The notes under the pieces were generated by a model. The model saw nothing but the letters and a program-made list of their open reading frames with translations, was not told where the DNA came from and ran no database searches. Below are positions 7,371 to 16,036 of a DNA stretch of 32,838 nt, in pieces (position 1 is the first letter of the stretch; every line of letters begins with the position of its first letter). The position numbers were made by a program, and so were the translations under genes. This stretch comes from Myroides injenensis M09-0166 (GTDB lineage: Bacteria > Bacteroidota > Bacteroidia > Flavobacteriales > Flavobacteriaceae): positions 1-32,838 of the forward strand of contig NZ_BAEX01000034.1 in the NCBI RefSeq assembly GCF_000246945.1, given 5' to 3'.

Positions 7371-7604
7371 CAAATAAAATTCCTTAAAATTTGAAAAAAG
7401 GGGGATTGTAAATTGACTTTTTTACAGTCAATTTAGAAGAAAAACACGGACTTTGATTTGTGTATTTTTTGTAAAAGCATCAGTTAGAACACTGATTTAC
7501 AATACAAATACAGAACAATTAAACATATTAAACCTGTAGCAACAACAAAAAAAACAGGCTCTTTTAAAGAATTTACTGTATCTTTCTTCAAACAAAATAT
7601 CTGT

Positions 7605-8111
7605 ATGGAGTCAAAAATAGTGCAAACTAATCGTTTAATGATAAGACCATTAGAGTTTAAAGATGATTCTTTTATTCTTGAATTAGTAAATACTGAAGGA
7701 TGGTTAGTCTATATTGGTAATAAAAATATCTATACGCTGGCAGATGCGCAAAATTATATACAGAATATTTTAAATACTCCAAATTGTTTTTATTGGACAG
7801 TAGTTCTTAAGGAAACTTCCACTCCTATTGGACTTATAAGTTTACTGCAACGAACTTATCTACCTAATGCTGATTTTGGCTTTGCATTTCTGCCGCAATA
7901 TGTCAATAAAGGATACGCCTTAGAGGCAACCTCTGTAGTACTAGAAGATATTTTACAGCAAGATGAAAACTCTTCTGTGCTAGCTATTACACTAACTGAC
8001 AACAAAAACTCTATTAAACTCCTTAATCGATTGGGCTTTATAAACTCAAAAGAAATTGAAATTGAAAAGGAAGCTTTATACCTTTTTGAAATAAAAAAAG
8101 ACAACAAATAG
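7605..8111 (+). CDS. GNAT family N-acetyltransferase (RimJ/RimL-like)
   Basis: The 168-residue cytosolic enzyme starts with TNRLMIRPLEFKDDSFI, the usual beginning of RimJ/RimL-type acetyltransferases. The core strands WTVVLKETSTPIGLISL and ADFGFAFLPQYVNKGYALEA carry the region that binds acetyl-CoA. The C-terminal DNKNSIKLLNRLGF is the conserved N-x-x-S-x-x-L-x-x-x-x-G-F motif. The acceptor substrate (protein N-terminus or small molecule) cannot be deduced. It is convergent with the SUKH gene, with only 8 bp between stops and no clear terminator. Upstream is the long gene-free interval, so its promoter probably lies in 7440-7600; no convincing -7/-33 pair was found. Confidence 0.88.
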   Translation: MESKIVQTNRLMIRPLEFKDDSFILELVNTEGWLVYIGNKNIYTLADAQNYIQNILNTPNCFYWTVVLKETSTPIGLISLLQRTYLPNADFGFAFLPQYVNKGYALEATSVVLEDILQQDENSSVLAITLTDNKNSIKLLNRLGFINSKEIEIEKEALYLFEIKKDNK

Positions 8112-8119
8112 TAACCTCT

Positions 8120-8635
8120 TTAAAAAAATAAATTATAAGGATAATCTTTCTGAAATAACAATGCTTGTTTTTCTAACTTACTAATAAAGTCACTGAGAGA
8201 AGCAGCTACTAACGTTACTTCTTCAAATTCAGGTTCTGTACCATAAAATATTTGACCGTAGTTCGCTTCTCCTGTTCCTATAGAAAAACAAGAGTATTCC
8301 CCTTTTACTGAAATTATAAAAGGCAAGTGACTATTCCAAAAACTCTTTATATTTTCTTGCAAATCTATCTCATTATCAGCATTTTCAAGACTCAATAGTT
8401 CTAATTCATTCCATCTGAACGCATCATTACTATCCCCATTATATTCCTCTTCACACAATAGCCAAGCATTATTTTCTGCAGAGGTACCCGACTGAATAGA
8501 TTTTAGGTATAGTTGAAACTCGTCTGGAAGCACACTGTATCTATCCGTAAATAAAGACTTTAATACTAAAGAATTGTTTTTTTCTGCTACTTGCCATCCA
8601 AGCTTTCTTAAAGTTTCAATTAATTTATCAATCAT
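8120..8635 (-). CDS. SMI1/KNR4 (SUKH) family protein
   Basis: I use the ATG at 8635 (171 aa); a GTG directly before it is less likely. The fold pattern is that of SUKH domains: an N-terminal helix (DKLIETLRKLGW), LPDEFQLYLKSI, a W-containing core (AWLLCEEEYN, FRWNELELLSLENA), then LPFIISVKGEYSCFSIGTG, GQIFYGTEPEFEEVTLVAASLSDFI and a closing helix. Many SUKH proteins are immunity proteins for polymorphic or contact-dependent toxins, but many also stand alone. No toxin, Rhs or T6SS gene is adjacent here. The gene is flanked by a GNAT gene and panE, from which it is separated by a terminator, so its partner is unknown. Confidence 0.75.
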   Translation of the reverse strand: MIDKLIETLRKLGWQVAEKNNSLVLKSLFTDRYSVLPDEFQLYLKSIQSGTSAENNAWLLCEEEYNGDSNDAFRWNELELLSLENADNEIDLQENIKSFWNSHLPFIISVKGEYSCFSIGTGEANYGQIFYGTEPEFEEVTLVAASLSDFISKLEKQALLFQKDYPYNLFF

Positions 8636-8666
8636 CACGTTTTATATCTAACTTATTCTTATTCGT

Positions 8667-8713
8667 AAAAAAAGAGATACAGTAACCATTATATTGCTAT
8701 ATCTCTCTTTTTT
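8667..8713 (-). terminator. Terminator of panE
   Basis: An arm AAAAAAAGAGATA (8667-8679) pairs with TATATCTCTCTTTTTT (8698-8713), leaving one small bulge. On the minus strand the hairpin is followed by a run of seven T. It separates panE from the SUKH gene. Confidence 0.65.
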
Positions 8714-8735
8714 AAATTTATATATCTTATTGCGT

Positions 8736-9683
8736 CTATATTAAATACTTGCTACCTGCTCTATTCTTTAAAGAAGTTAGCATTTTTGAATACATTGGTG
8801 TTGGAATATTCAATTTCGTTCCTTGATTGACCATGTATTCAGTCATAATACTTAATTCCGTAGTTTGCTTTCCTGCCAAAAAATCACTGTGCATAGAAGT
8901 AGTTGCTCCTTCAGGTATTGCTTTTAATCTATCCAAAATAACAGATACAATATCCTTATCTATATTGATATTTCTAGCTCTTGCAATCGTACTAGCCTCT
9001 TCTAGCAATTCTTTTGTTTCTTGAGGATGTAATAAAACAGTGTTTTTCATACTGCAATTGTAGTAAGCTGTTGCAGTAGCAGAGGCAGAAACTAAGATAT
9101 ACTTCTCCCATATTTCTTTATCAATATCAGTAGTAGCAATTGCATTAATCCCAGCATCGACCAATAATTTTTCAAAAGCCATCATCTGCTCTGTTAGCTT
9201 ATGATCTTTACCAAAATAAATCTTTTGTCTACCACTTGGGTTATCAATTACTCCAGGTTCTTTTAATCTTGATACCATATAGGTACATCCTTGTAGTACT
9301 GTCGCATAATCAAAATAATTATTCAAATCTTCATAGGCTTCTACCCCATTTAACAATGGAAGAATTACAGTATTTTCACCTACGCACGCTTTCATTTGCT
9401 CAAATGTAGGTTTAAGGTCATACCCCTTTGTTGCCATTATTAAATAATCAACTTTACCTACTTTATTGAAATCATCTGTTGCAAGATAAGGCTTGCCTAC
9501 TATTTCATTTTGATCAAAGATTACCTTTAATCCATTTTCAGTTATCTTTTTTAAATGCTCTCCTCTAGCGATAAAACTTACTTCTACTTCCTCACTGTTT
9601 TCATATTTATTAGCTAATAGTCCTCCATAAAATCCGCCTACGCCACCTAATCCAACTACAAGTATTTTTGTTTTTTGACTCAT
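8736..9683 (-). CDS. panE: 2-dehydropantoate 2-reductase (ketopantoate reductase)
   Basis: This enzyme reduces 2-dehydropantoate to pantoate with NADPH, in pantothenate and CoA synthesis. At 315 residues it is close to the family length. The N-terminal Rossmann motif is GLGGVGG (residues 11-17). N112 in LPLLNGVEA, K194 in DKEIWEKYI and E276 in QTTELSIM match the conserved substrate or catalytic positions of the ApbA/PanE fold. Several ApbA/PanE paralogues act on other 2-oxo acids, so the exact substrate is inferred. No other pantothenate gene is nearby. It is a monocistronic unit ended by the hairpin at 8667-8713. Confidence 0.85.
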   Translation of the reverse strand: MSQKTKILVVGLGGVGGFYGGLLANKYENSEEVEVSFIARGEHLKKITENGLKVIFDQNEIVGKPYLATDDFNKVGKVDYLIMATKGYDLKPTFEQMKACVGENTVILPLLNGVEAYEDLNNYFDYATVLQGCTYMVSRLKEPGVIDNPSGRQKIYFGKDHKLTEQMMAFEKLLVDAGINAIATTDIDKEIWEKYILVSASATATAYYNCSMKNTVLLHPQETKELLEEASTIARARNINIDKDIVSVILDRLKAIPEGATTSMHSDFLAGKQTTELSIMTEYMVNQGTKLNIPTPMYSKMLTSLKNRAGSKYLI

Positions 9684-9773
9684 AATAATTCATTGTTTTA
9701 TTAAACTAACAAGATAGTAAGTTCCCTAGTAAATGTCCTACTATTTTAAGTTATTTTTATACTTCATACAATA

Positions 9774-9799
9774 GAAAAAGGAGGTGCTATGACCTCCTT
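9774..9799 (-). terminator. Terminator of the NCS2 permease gene
   Basis: A perfect 8-bp G+C-rich stem, AAGGAGGT/ACCTCCTT (9778-9785 with 9792-9799), has a 6-nt loop. On the minus strand it is followed by TTTTCTAT. It lies 30 bp past the permease stop. Confidence 0.78.
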
Positions 9800-9828
9800 G
9801 TTTATTTTTTCTATAAATAAATTTTATT

Positions 9829-11166
9829 CTATTGAGTTACTACGTCTAGTATAATCTTCATTAAAAAGAGGATGGATAAAACGTAAACTGTTGGTGTAAT
9901 TTCATTGTATTGTTTTGCCCCTAATTTTAGTATAGTATAACTCAATATACCAAATACAATTCCTTCTGCAATACTATAAGTAAATGGCATAAAAACAATT
10001 GTAAGAAAAGCAGGTAATCCCTCTGACAAGTCATTAAATTTAATATTAACAACTGAGCTAATCATAAATAACCCTACAATAATTAAGGCTGGCGCAGTAG
10101 CCGCTGCAGGTATTATCAAAAATAAAGGCCCTAGAAATAATGCTAATGCAAACATTAAAGCTACGCTTACAGCTGTTAACCCTGTACGTCCACCTGACGC
10201 TACACCTGATGCACTCTCCACATAAGATGTGACAGAACTCGTTCCTAAAACCGCACCAAATGTCGTTCCCATGGCATCTGTAAACAATGCTTTTTTCATT
10301 TGAGGGAAATTGCCATCCTTGTCTGCTAAATTTGTCTTAGATATCACACCTATTAACGTTCCTACTGTATCAAATAGATTGACAAATAAGAATGTAAACA
10401 CTACAATTAGCATCTCTAATGAAAAGATTTGATTCCATCCCTCAGCAGTAAACATTGGTTTGATCGCTTCTCCAAATATTGGTTCTATAGATGGTGGGAG
10501 ATCCACTATCTTACTAGGCAAAGAAACATCACCTAATATAATTCCAAAAATAGTAGCACTTAAAATTCCGAATAATATCGCCCCGTTTACATTTCTAATT
10601 AACAAAATTCCTGTTACCACTAATCCAACTAAAGTGATCCATACAGTGTGCATACTGAAATCACCTAGCCTAACAAGTGTATTAGGATCTCCTACTACAA
10701 TTCCAGCACTTTTTAGTCCTATCAAAGTAATGAACAATCCTATTCCTGCCGGAATAGCTTCTTTTAAAACTTTAGGGATACTTCTTACAATTAGCTCGCG
10801 AACATTAAATAAGGTCAATAATAAGAAGATAATTCCTTCGATAAAAACAGCTGTAAGTGCAAACTGCCATGAATAGCCCATTGTAAGAACAACAGAATAT
10901 GCAAAAAAACTGTTCAATCCCATCCCTGGTGCTTGAGCTATAGGTAATTTTGCATATAGCCCCATTAATAGTGTTGCAAAAATAGTAGCTAAAGCAGTAG
11001 TGGTAAAAAGTGCGCTTCTATCCATTCCAGCATCTGCAAGAATATTAGGATTTACCACCAGAATATACGACATCGTAAGGAACGTGATAATACCCGCTAT
11101 AAACTCTTTTTTTATAGAGGTACCATTACTACTTAATTGAAAGTAGCGTTCTAAGAAATTTTTCAT
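9829..11166 (-). CDS. NCS2/AzgA-type purine permease
   Basis: This inner-membrane purine/H+ symporter has 445 residues from the ATG at 11166. I reject the TTG at 11190 because a -7 element (11199 to 11192) would place the transcript start downstream of it. Family signatures are EFIAGIITFLTMSYILVVNP, APGMGLNSFFAY (first substrate motif) and the later LFVNLFDTVGTLIG with VLGTSSVTSYVESASGVASG. About 12 to 14 membrane segments are expected. This branch (AzgA, PbuG/PbuO) takes up adenine, guanine or hypoxanthine rather than uracil or xanthine, but the exact base cannot be told. It forms its own unit, with a terminator on each side. Confidence 0.9.
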   Translation of the reverse strand: MKNFLERYFQLSSNGTSIKKEFIAGIITFLTMSYILVVNPNILADAGMDRSALFTTTALATIFATLLMGLYAKLPIAQAPGMGLNSFFAYSVVLTMGYSWQFALTAVFIEGIIFLLLTLFNVRELIVRSIPKVLKEAIPAGIGLFITLIGLKSAGIVVGDPNTLVRLGDFSMHTVWITLVGLVVTGILLIRNVNGAILFGILSATIFGIILGDVSLPSKIVDLPPSIEPIFGEAIKPMFTAEGWNQIFSLEMLIVVFTFLFVNLFDTVGTLIGVISKTNLADKDGNFPQMKKALFTDAMGTTFGAVLGTSSVTSYVESASGVASGGRTGLTAVSVALMFALALFLGPLFLIIPAAATAPALIIVGLFMISSVVNIKFNDLSEGLPAFLTIVFMPFTYSIAEGIVFGILSYTILKLGAKQYNEITPTVYVLSILFLMKIILDVVTQ

Positions 11167-11190
11167 TGTGTTGTTGTTGCATTTAAGCAA

Positions 11191-11224
11191 ACAAAAATAG
11201 GAAGTTTTACATAAAACTTCCTAT
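11191..11224 (-). terminator. Terminator of the MDR oxidoreductase gene
   Basis: A perfect 13-bp stem (11197-11209 with 11212-11224) is separated by only 2 nt, and TTTTTGTTTGC follows on the minus strand. It lies about 50 bp after the oxidoreductase stop. Confidence 0.8.
11192..11199 (-). promoter_or_regulatory. -7 promoter element of the NCS2 permease gene
   Basis: TATTTTTG on the minus strand matches TAnnTTTG and sits 26 bp before the ATG, giving a leader of about 20 nt. No -33 TTG is found at the usual spacing. The element overlaps the U-tract of the preceding terminator hairpin. Confidence 0.45.
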
Positions 11225-11272
11225 CTCAAATAAATTTATTTATAATGATATTACTTTTTCACACTATCGCTT

Positions 11273-12241
11273 CTATATCGTTATTACCAATCGTGTGCCA
11301 GAAGCTATCTGTTTATTCCATACTTCCTCTACCTCCTCTATTGGGTAAGCTTCTGTATCGATATGCAACTTTTTGTTGGCAGCTAATAAGAAAAGCTCTG
11401 GTAGAATAACCTTATTAAAAACAATTAATTCTTCTTGTGACAAACTTCCAAATCCTGAACCTAAAATTTCAATAGCTGAACTTCTTAAAACAGATGATGA
11501 CAATGAAATCTCTTTTCCTGCCATATCACCAGCAGTAATAATCTTAGTAGAATGAGAAACATGCTGTATAGAATCTCCCTTTAGAACCTCAATAATCAAA
11601 CTAATTGGCTTACCCCATAAATAATCGATTACCATATCGATAGGTGTCTCGTCATGAATACGTTTTATTTGAGATTTAATAATTTCGTCATCCTGCTTCA
11701 AATTCACCACATGCGTTGCCCCATAATTTTTTAATTGATCTAGGATACGCTCATTACGTCCAGTAACAATTATATTGTTTGCACCATAATATTTAGCCAA
11801 TTGTACAGCTACTTGCCCAGTAACTCCAGTGGCACCATTAAACATGACGTTCATTCCTCTTTCTAATTTCCCCCTTATCAATAATGGCATAGCTGACCCT
11901 AAAACAGCATTTGGCAATGCTGCCGCAGTAACATAGTCTAAGTCATGTGGAATAGGTGTAAAATTAGATGTTATAAGTGCCTTTTCAGCAATCATTCCTG
12001 TGATACCTTGTCCATATACACGCGTACCATCTTCTAATTCCCCTACACCATCAACCCCCACTACAGTAGGAAAAGTGCGATAACTAGCATAGTGCTTTCC
12101 ACTTACTCTAGCCTTATCCAGATTCTTTACTGCTGCTGCTTTAACATGTATGATATGTTGGTCTTCAGAAGTTTTTTGAGGCGATTCTATTTCACCATAT
12201 TTTGGAGTTGTTCCAGACTTATATAAAATTGCTGCTTTCAT
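11273..12241 (-). CDS. MDR-superfamily NAD(P)-dependent oxidoreductase (quinone oxidoreductase-like)
   Basis: A 322-residue medium-chain dehydrogenase/reductase begins at the ATG at 12241 (MKAAILYKSG); a TTG two codons earlier is less likely. The N-terminal GroES-like domain includes the FPTVVGVDGVGEL stretch. The cofactor-binding Rossmann motif is GATGVTGQVAVQLAKYYGA. The catalytic and structural zinc cysteines of true alcohol dehydrogenases are absent, placing it with zinc-free quinone-oxidoreductase-like members. It probably uses NADPH; the substrate (quinone or enone) is unknown. It is monocistronic, with a terminator at 11191-11224. The next gene upstream is divergent. Confidence 0.8.
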   Translation of the reverse strand: MKAAILYKSGTTPKYGEIESPQKTSEDQHIIHVKAAAVKNLDKARVSGKHYASYRTFPTVVGVDGVGELEDGTRVYGQGITGMIAEKALITSNFTPIPHDLDYVTAAALPNAVLGSAMPLLIRGKLERGMNVMFNGATGVTGQVAVQLAKYYGANNIIVTGRNERILDQLKNYGATHVVNLKQDDEIIKSQIKRIHDETPIDMVIDYLWGKPISLIIEVLKGDSIQHVSHSTKIITAGDMAGKEISLSSSVLRSSAIEILGSGFGSLSQEELIVFNKVILPELFLLAANKKLHIDTEAYPIEEVEEVWNKQIASGTRLVITI

Positions 12242-12432
12242 CTTCAATATTTAAAACAATAAAATTACTATAAATAGATGGTATCACACCAAATATTTGC
12301 TTATCGCTTATAAATTGTATTTGCAATTCCTAAAATACACCTTTATCCCAACACAATGCAGTTAATAAATCATTAGATGAATACGAATATCAAATATTCT
12401 TAAAATATGTAGTTTTAACTTTATTTGAATAG

Positions 12433-12480
12433 TTAAATAAATATTTTTTAACCAAACTATTATAGTTAACATTTATTTAA
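12433..12480 (+). promoter_or_regulatory. Nested inverted repeats just upstream of the META lipoprotein gene
   Basis: TTAAATAAAT (12433-12442) pairs exactly with ATTTATTTAA (12471-12480). A smaller inverted repeat, AACTA-TTA-TAGTT, lies inside the loop. The structure ends 30 bp before the ATG. It may be a leader fold or an operator, though AT-rich sequence makes chance plausible. Confidence 0.25.
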
Positions 12481-12509
12481 GTATTTTTACAACACAAATT
12501 ATAAATATT

Positions 12510-12998
12510 ATGAAAAAGACAGTATTATTTCTAGCACTAGCGTTATCAGTAGCTTTCGTTAGCTGTAAGGATAAAAAAGAAACAAAAACAGAAGAAACAA
12601 TTGAGCAAACTACAACTACAGTAGAAACTGAAAAAGACAATGGTTTATTAAAATCATGGGAATTAGTATCTATTACTACTCCAGATGCATCTGGTAAAAC
12701 AGTAGAAGAATTATTCCCTAATGCTAAACCAGCATTAACTTTCGAAGACGAAGAAAAAGTATTCGGAACAGATGGTTGTAATAATATTTCAGGATCATAT
12801 GAAGCAAAAGAAAATAAAGGGATAGCTATTGGTGAGAAATTAGCTGTAACAAAAAGATTTTGTGAAGGTGTGGCTGATACAACTTTCCTTAATGCTCTTT
12901 CATTAGCAACTAATTATGATATTGTAGAAGATGAATTGTTATTTACTTCTGGGGATATCGTTATTATGAAATTTAAAAAAGTAGATGCTGCAAAATAA
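12510..12998 (+). CDS. META-domain lipoprotein (HslJ-like)
   Basis: A 162-residue protein has a lipoprotein signal peptide and lipobox ending at C19 (AFVSCK), then a Thr/Glu-rich linker to about residue 45. The rest is a META domain: a W-x-L start (SWELVSI), LTFEDEEKVFGTDGCNNISGSY, the TKRFCEG cysteine motif and a closing hydrophobic strand. Cys in DGCNN and TKRFCEG are the conserved pair. META/HslJ proteins are envelope proteins of unclear molecular role, linked in E. coli to heat shock and novobiocin resistance. It should be anchored in the outer or inner membrane facing the periplasm. It is a single-gene unit with a terminator. Confidence 0.87.
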   Translation: MKKTVLFLALALSVAFVSCKDKKETKTEETIEQTTTTVETEKDNGLLKSWELVSITTPDASGKTVEELFPNAKPALTFEDEEKVFGTDGCNNISGSYEAKENKGIAIGEKLAVTKRFCEGVADTTFLNALSLATNYDIVEDELLFTSGDIVIMKFKKVDAAK

Positions 12999-13016
12999 GC
13001 ATTAATAAAATAGCTC

Positions 13017-13056
13017 AAAGAGGGGTTGTCTTTTAATAGACATCCCTTTTTTATTT
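13017..13056 (+). terminator. Terminator of the META lipoprotein gene
   Basis: GGGGTTGTCT pairs with AGACATCCCT with one mismatch and a 6-nt loop, followed by a run of T. It is placed 25 bp after the stop codon. Confidence 0.7.
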
Positions 13057-13169
13057 ATTAGCATTCGATATTTCTAACTCAAAGAACAAATCATAATAAT
13101 GCACTGTAATTTGCTAATATTCTTATCAAGCAAATGAGTGAAATACTTCATAAACAAGCTATAATTATG

Positions 13170-13177
13170 TATCTTTG
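13170..13177 (+). promoter_or_regulatory. -7 promoter element of uvrA
   Basis: TATCTTTG matches TAnnTTTG and lies 17 bp before the ATG at 13195, giving a very short leader. It argues against the upstream TTG at 13183 as a start. No clear -33 TTG is seen. Confidence 0.5.
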
Positions 13178-13194
13178 TTGCTTTGCAAAAAACT

Positions 13195-16032
13195 ATGTTA
13201 GAACCAGAAAATACTATAGAAGTTTTAGGTGCTAGAGAACATAACCTAAAAAATATAGATGTTACAATACCACGCGAGAAACTAGTCGTAATAACGGGTT
13301 TATCCGGTTCGGGTAAATCATCTTTGGCATTTGATACTATCTATGCTGAAGGACAAAGACGTTATATAGAGACTTTTTCTGCTTATGCACGCCAATTTCT
13401 TGGAGGACTAGAACGTCCTGATGTTGATAAAATTGACGGGCTATCGCCGGTTATTGCAATTGAACAAAAAACCACAAATAAAAGTCCCCGCTCTACAGTA
13501 GGTACTATTACAGAAATATACGATTTCCTAAGATTACTATACGCTAGAGCTGCAGATGCTTACAGCTATAATACTGGCGAAAAAATGGTAAGCTATTCTG
13601 ATGAACAAATTCAGGAGCTTATTGTTAAAGATTTTAATAATCGCCGTATCAATATTCTTGCACCAGTAGTAAGATCTAGAAAGGGACACTATAGAGAACT
13701 CTTTGAACAAATAGCTAAACAGGGATTCCTAAAGGTTCGTGTCGATGGAGTGATTAAAGATATTGAGTCAGGAATGAAAGTCGACCGATATAAAACACAT
13801 GATATCGAAATTGTTATTGATAGAATAGCTGTAGATGAAACTGAATTAACGCTTCAGCGCATTGCTCAAAGTATAAAAGTGGCTATGAATTATGGTGAAG
13901 ATACTATAATGGTATTGGAACAAGATAGCAATGATTACCGCTTTTTTAGTAGACACTTAATGTGTCCTACAACTGGTATATCCTACGCTAAGCCAGAACC
14001 AAACAATTTTTCATTCAACTCTCCTAAAGGAGCTTGTGAATGTTGTAATGGTTTAGGTGTAATCAACGAAATCAATTTAAAAAAGATTATTCCTGATGAG
14101 AAACTTTCCATTAAAAATGGTGGTTTAGCTCCTCTAGGCACAGAAAAGAAATCATGGATATTCAAGCAATTAGAAATAATAGCAGAAAAATATAAATTCT
14201 CTTTAAATGACCCTATCTCAAAGATTCCTAGCGAAGCGATGGACATCATTTTAAAAGGTGGTCAAGAGAGCTTCTCTGTCGTTTCGAAAGTAGCAGGTAT
14301 TACGAAAAACTATAAAATTGATTTTGAAGGGATAAATAATTTCATCAAGAATCAATTTGAAGAAAGCGAAAGTAGTAGTATTCGCAGATGGGCTAAAGAA
14401 TTTATGGACGAAATAGAATGTCCTGAATGTAATGGTACCCGATTAAAAAAAGAAGCTTTATACTTTAAAATTGCTGAAAAAAATATTGGAGAGTTAATTC
14501 AAATGGATATTGAAACGCTCATTCAATGGTTTAAGGAAATAGATCCTAAGTTATCTTCCAAACAAAAAAGCATTGCTTCTGAAATATTGAAAGAGATCAA
14601 TAGTAGGCTTTCTTTCCTTGAAGATGTAGGATTGACTTACTTATCACTAAATAGAAGTTCGCGAACGCTATCAGGTGGTGAAGCGCAACGTATTCGTCTA
14701 GCAACACAAATTGGGTCTCAATTAGTAGGAGTTTTATATATATTAGACGAGCCTAGTATCGGACTACATCAACGCGATAATGAACGATTAATAAAATCAC
14801 TTGAATCACTAAGAGATATAGGTAACTCTGTTCTTGTTGTAGAACACGACAAGGATATGATTGAAAGAGCTGACTATGTGATTGATATTGGCCCAAGAGC
14901 TGGTAAAAATGGTGGAAAAATAATTAGTGCTGGTACTCCAAAAGAATTATTAAAAGAGCATACATTAACTGCTCAATATTTGAATGGAGAATTAGAAATT
15001 GCGCTTCCTGAAAAACGCAGAGAAGGTAATGGTAAAGTATTAAAACTAGAAGGAGCAACCGGTAACAACCTTAAAAATGTTAGTATAGAGATTCCTTTAG
15101 GAACCTTAACCTGTGTGACTGGTGTATCGGGTTCTGGTAAATCCACTCTAGTTAATGGAACGCTATATCCTATTCTAAATACTCATTTTTATAATGCTGT
15201 GGCTAAACCACAACCTTATAAAAAAATAAAAGGTCTGGAGCATATTGATAAAGTTATTTGTATAGATCAAAGCCCTATTGGAAGAACACCACGTTCTAAT
15301 CCAGCTACCTATACAGATGTATTTTCGGATATTAGAAATTTATTTTCGCAAACTACTGAAGCCTCTATACGTGGATATAAACCAGGTCGATTCAGTTTTA
15401 ATGTGAAAGGTGGTCGATGTGATACTTGTGAAGGTTCAGGAGTACGTACTATTGAAATGGGCTTCTTACCTGATGTTTATGTAGAATGTGAGACTTGTCA
15501 AGGTAAGCGTTTTAATAGAGAAACATTAGAAATTCGATACAAAGGAAAATCAATATCTGATGTATTAAATATGACCGTTTCTGAAGCAGTAGTATTTTTT
15601 GAGAATATTCCAAAAATATATCGTAAATTGAAAACTATTGATGATGTCGGTCTTGGGTATATTACGTTGGGGCAACAAAGCACTACTTTATCTGGTGGAG
15701 AAGCACAACGCATTAAACTTGCGACAGAATTATCAAAGAAAGATACTGGAAATACTTTCTATATTTTAGATGAGCCAACTACGGGATTACACTTTGAAGA
15801 TATTAGAGTACTAATGGAGGTAATCAATAAATTAGTTGACAAAGGGAATACAGTGTTAATTATCGAACACAATCTTGATGTTATCAAATTAGCTGATTAT
15901 ATCATAGACGTAGGATATGAAGGAGGTAGTAAAGGAGGTCAGATTGTAGCAAAAGGAACACCAGAAGAGATAGTTAAAAACAAGAAAAGTTATACAGCAC
16001 ATTTTTTAAAGAATGAGTTAAAAATCAAATGA
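13195..16032 (+). CDS. uvrA: Excinuclease ABC subunit A
   Basis: UvrA is the DNA-damage recognition ATPase of nucleotide excision repair. It dimerises, binds damaged DNA and loads UvrB. The 945-residue protein (ATG at 13195) has two ABC ATPase modules: Walker A GLSGSGKS at residues 35-42 and a second [13 protein letters not shown] signatures [14 protein letters not shown] and [14 protein letters not shown], and Walker [11 protein letters not shown] and [10 protein letters not shown]. The second zinc module is complete (CDTC ... CETC). The first is not: it reads C257-P-T-T260 ... C281-E-C283-C284, so the second of the four usual cysteines is Thr. The LOG gene follows with a 4-bp gap, implying cotranscription. 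No SOS-type operator was recognised. Confidence 0.97.
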   Translation: MLEPENTIEVLGAREHNLKNIDVTIPREKLVVITGLSGSGKSSLAFDTIYAEGQRRYIETFSAYARQFLGGLERPDVDKIDGLSPVIAIEQKTTNKSPRSTVGTITEIYDFLRLLYARAADAYSYNTGEKMVSYSDEQIQELIVKDFNNRRINILAPVVRSRKGHYRELFEQIAKQGFLKVRVDGVIKDIESGMKVDRYKTHDIEIVIDRIAVDETELTLQRIAQSIKVAMNYGEDTIMVLEQDSNDYRFFSRHLMCPTTGISYAKPEPNNFSFNSPKGACECCNGLGVINEINLKKIIPDEKLSIKNGGLAPLGTEKKSWIFKQLEIIAEKYKFSLNDPISKIPSEAMDIILKGGQESFSVVSKVAGITKNYKIDFEGINNFIKNQFEESESSSIRRWAKEFMDEIECPECNGTRLKKEALYFKIAEKNIGELIQMDIETLIQWFKEIDPKLSSKQKSIASEILKEINSRLSFLEDVGLTYLSLNRSSRTLSGGEAQRIRLATQIGSQLVGVLYILDEPSIGLHQRDNERLIKSLESLRDIGNSVLVVEHDKDMIERADYVIDIGPRAGKNGGKIISAGTPKELLKEHTLTAQYLNGELEIALPEKRREGNGKVLKLEGATGNNLKNVSIEIPLGTLTCVTGVSGSGKSTLVNGTLYPILNTHFYNAVAKPQPYKKIKGLEHIDKVICIDQSPIGRTPRSNPATYTDVFSDIRNLFSQTTEASIRGYKPGRFSFNVKGGRCDTCEGSGVRTIEMGFLPDVYVECETCQGKRFNRETLEIRYKGKSISDVLNMTVSEAVVFFENIPKIYRKLKTIDDVGLGYITLGQQSTTLSGGEAQRIKLATELSKKDTGNTFYILDEPTTGLHFEDIRVLMEVINKLVDKGNTVLIIEHNLDVIKLADYIIDVGYEGGSKGGQIVAKGTPEEIVKNKKSYTAHFLKNELKIK

Positions 16033-16036
16033 TTAA

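Larger units (their letters stand above)
7037..7604. other. 568-bp gene-free interval with structured elements
   Basis: No credible coding frame was found on either strand. From left to right the interval holds an orphan terminator-like hairpin (7154-7195), a G+C-richer block with 11-nt periodic motifs and matching inverted copies (7261-7370), and a perfect 9-bp hairpin, TAAATTGAC/GTCAATTTA (7409-7417 with 7427-7435). The combination resembles a non-coding RNA or regulatory locus, or the remnant of a repeated element, rather than a decayed gene. Confidence 0.5.

Noticed and set aside
6977-7604. Pseudogene in the long gene-free stretch
   Set aside because: No frame on either strand gives recognisable protein fragments even when stops are ignored.
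10460-10876. 138-codon forward ORF within the permease gene
   Set aside because: Antisense to a conserved NCS2 permease; low-complexity Ile/Pro/Asn-rich translation typical of a shadow.
11167-11190. TTG start for the permease at 11190
   Set aside because: The -7 element at 11199-11192 would put the transcript start downstream of this codon; the ATG at 11166 gives the normal N-terminus.
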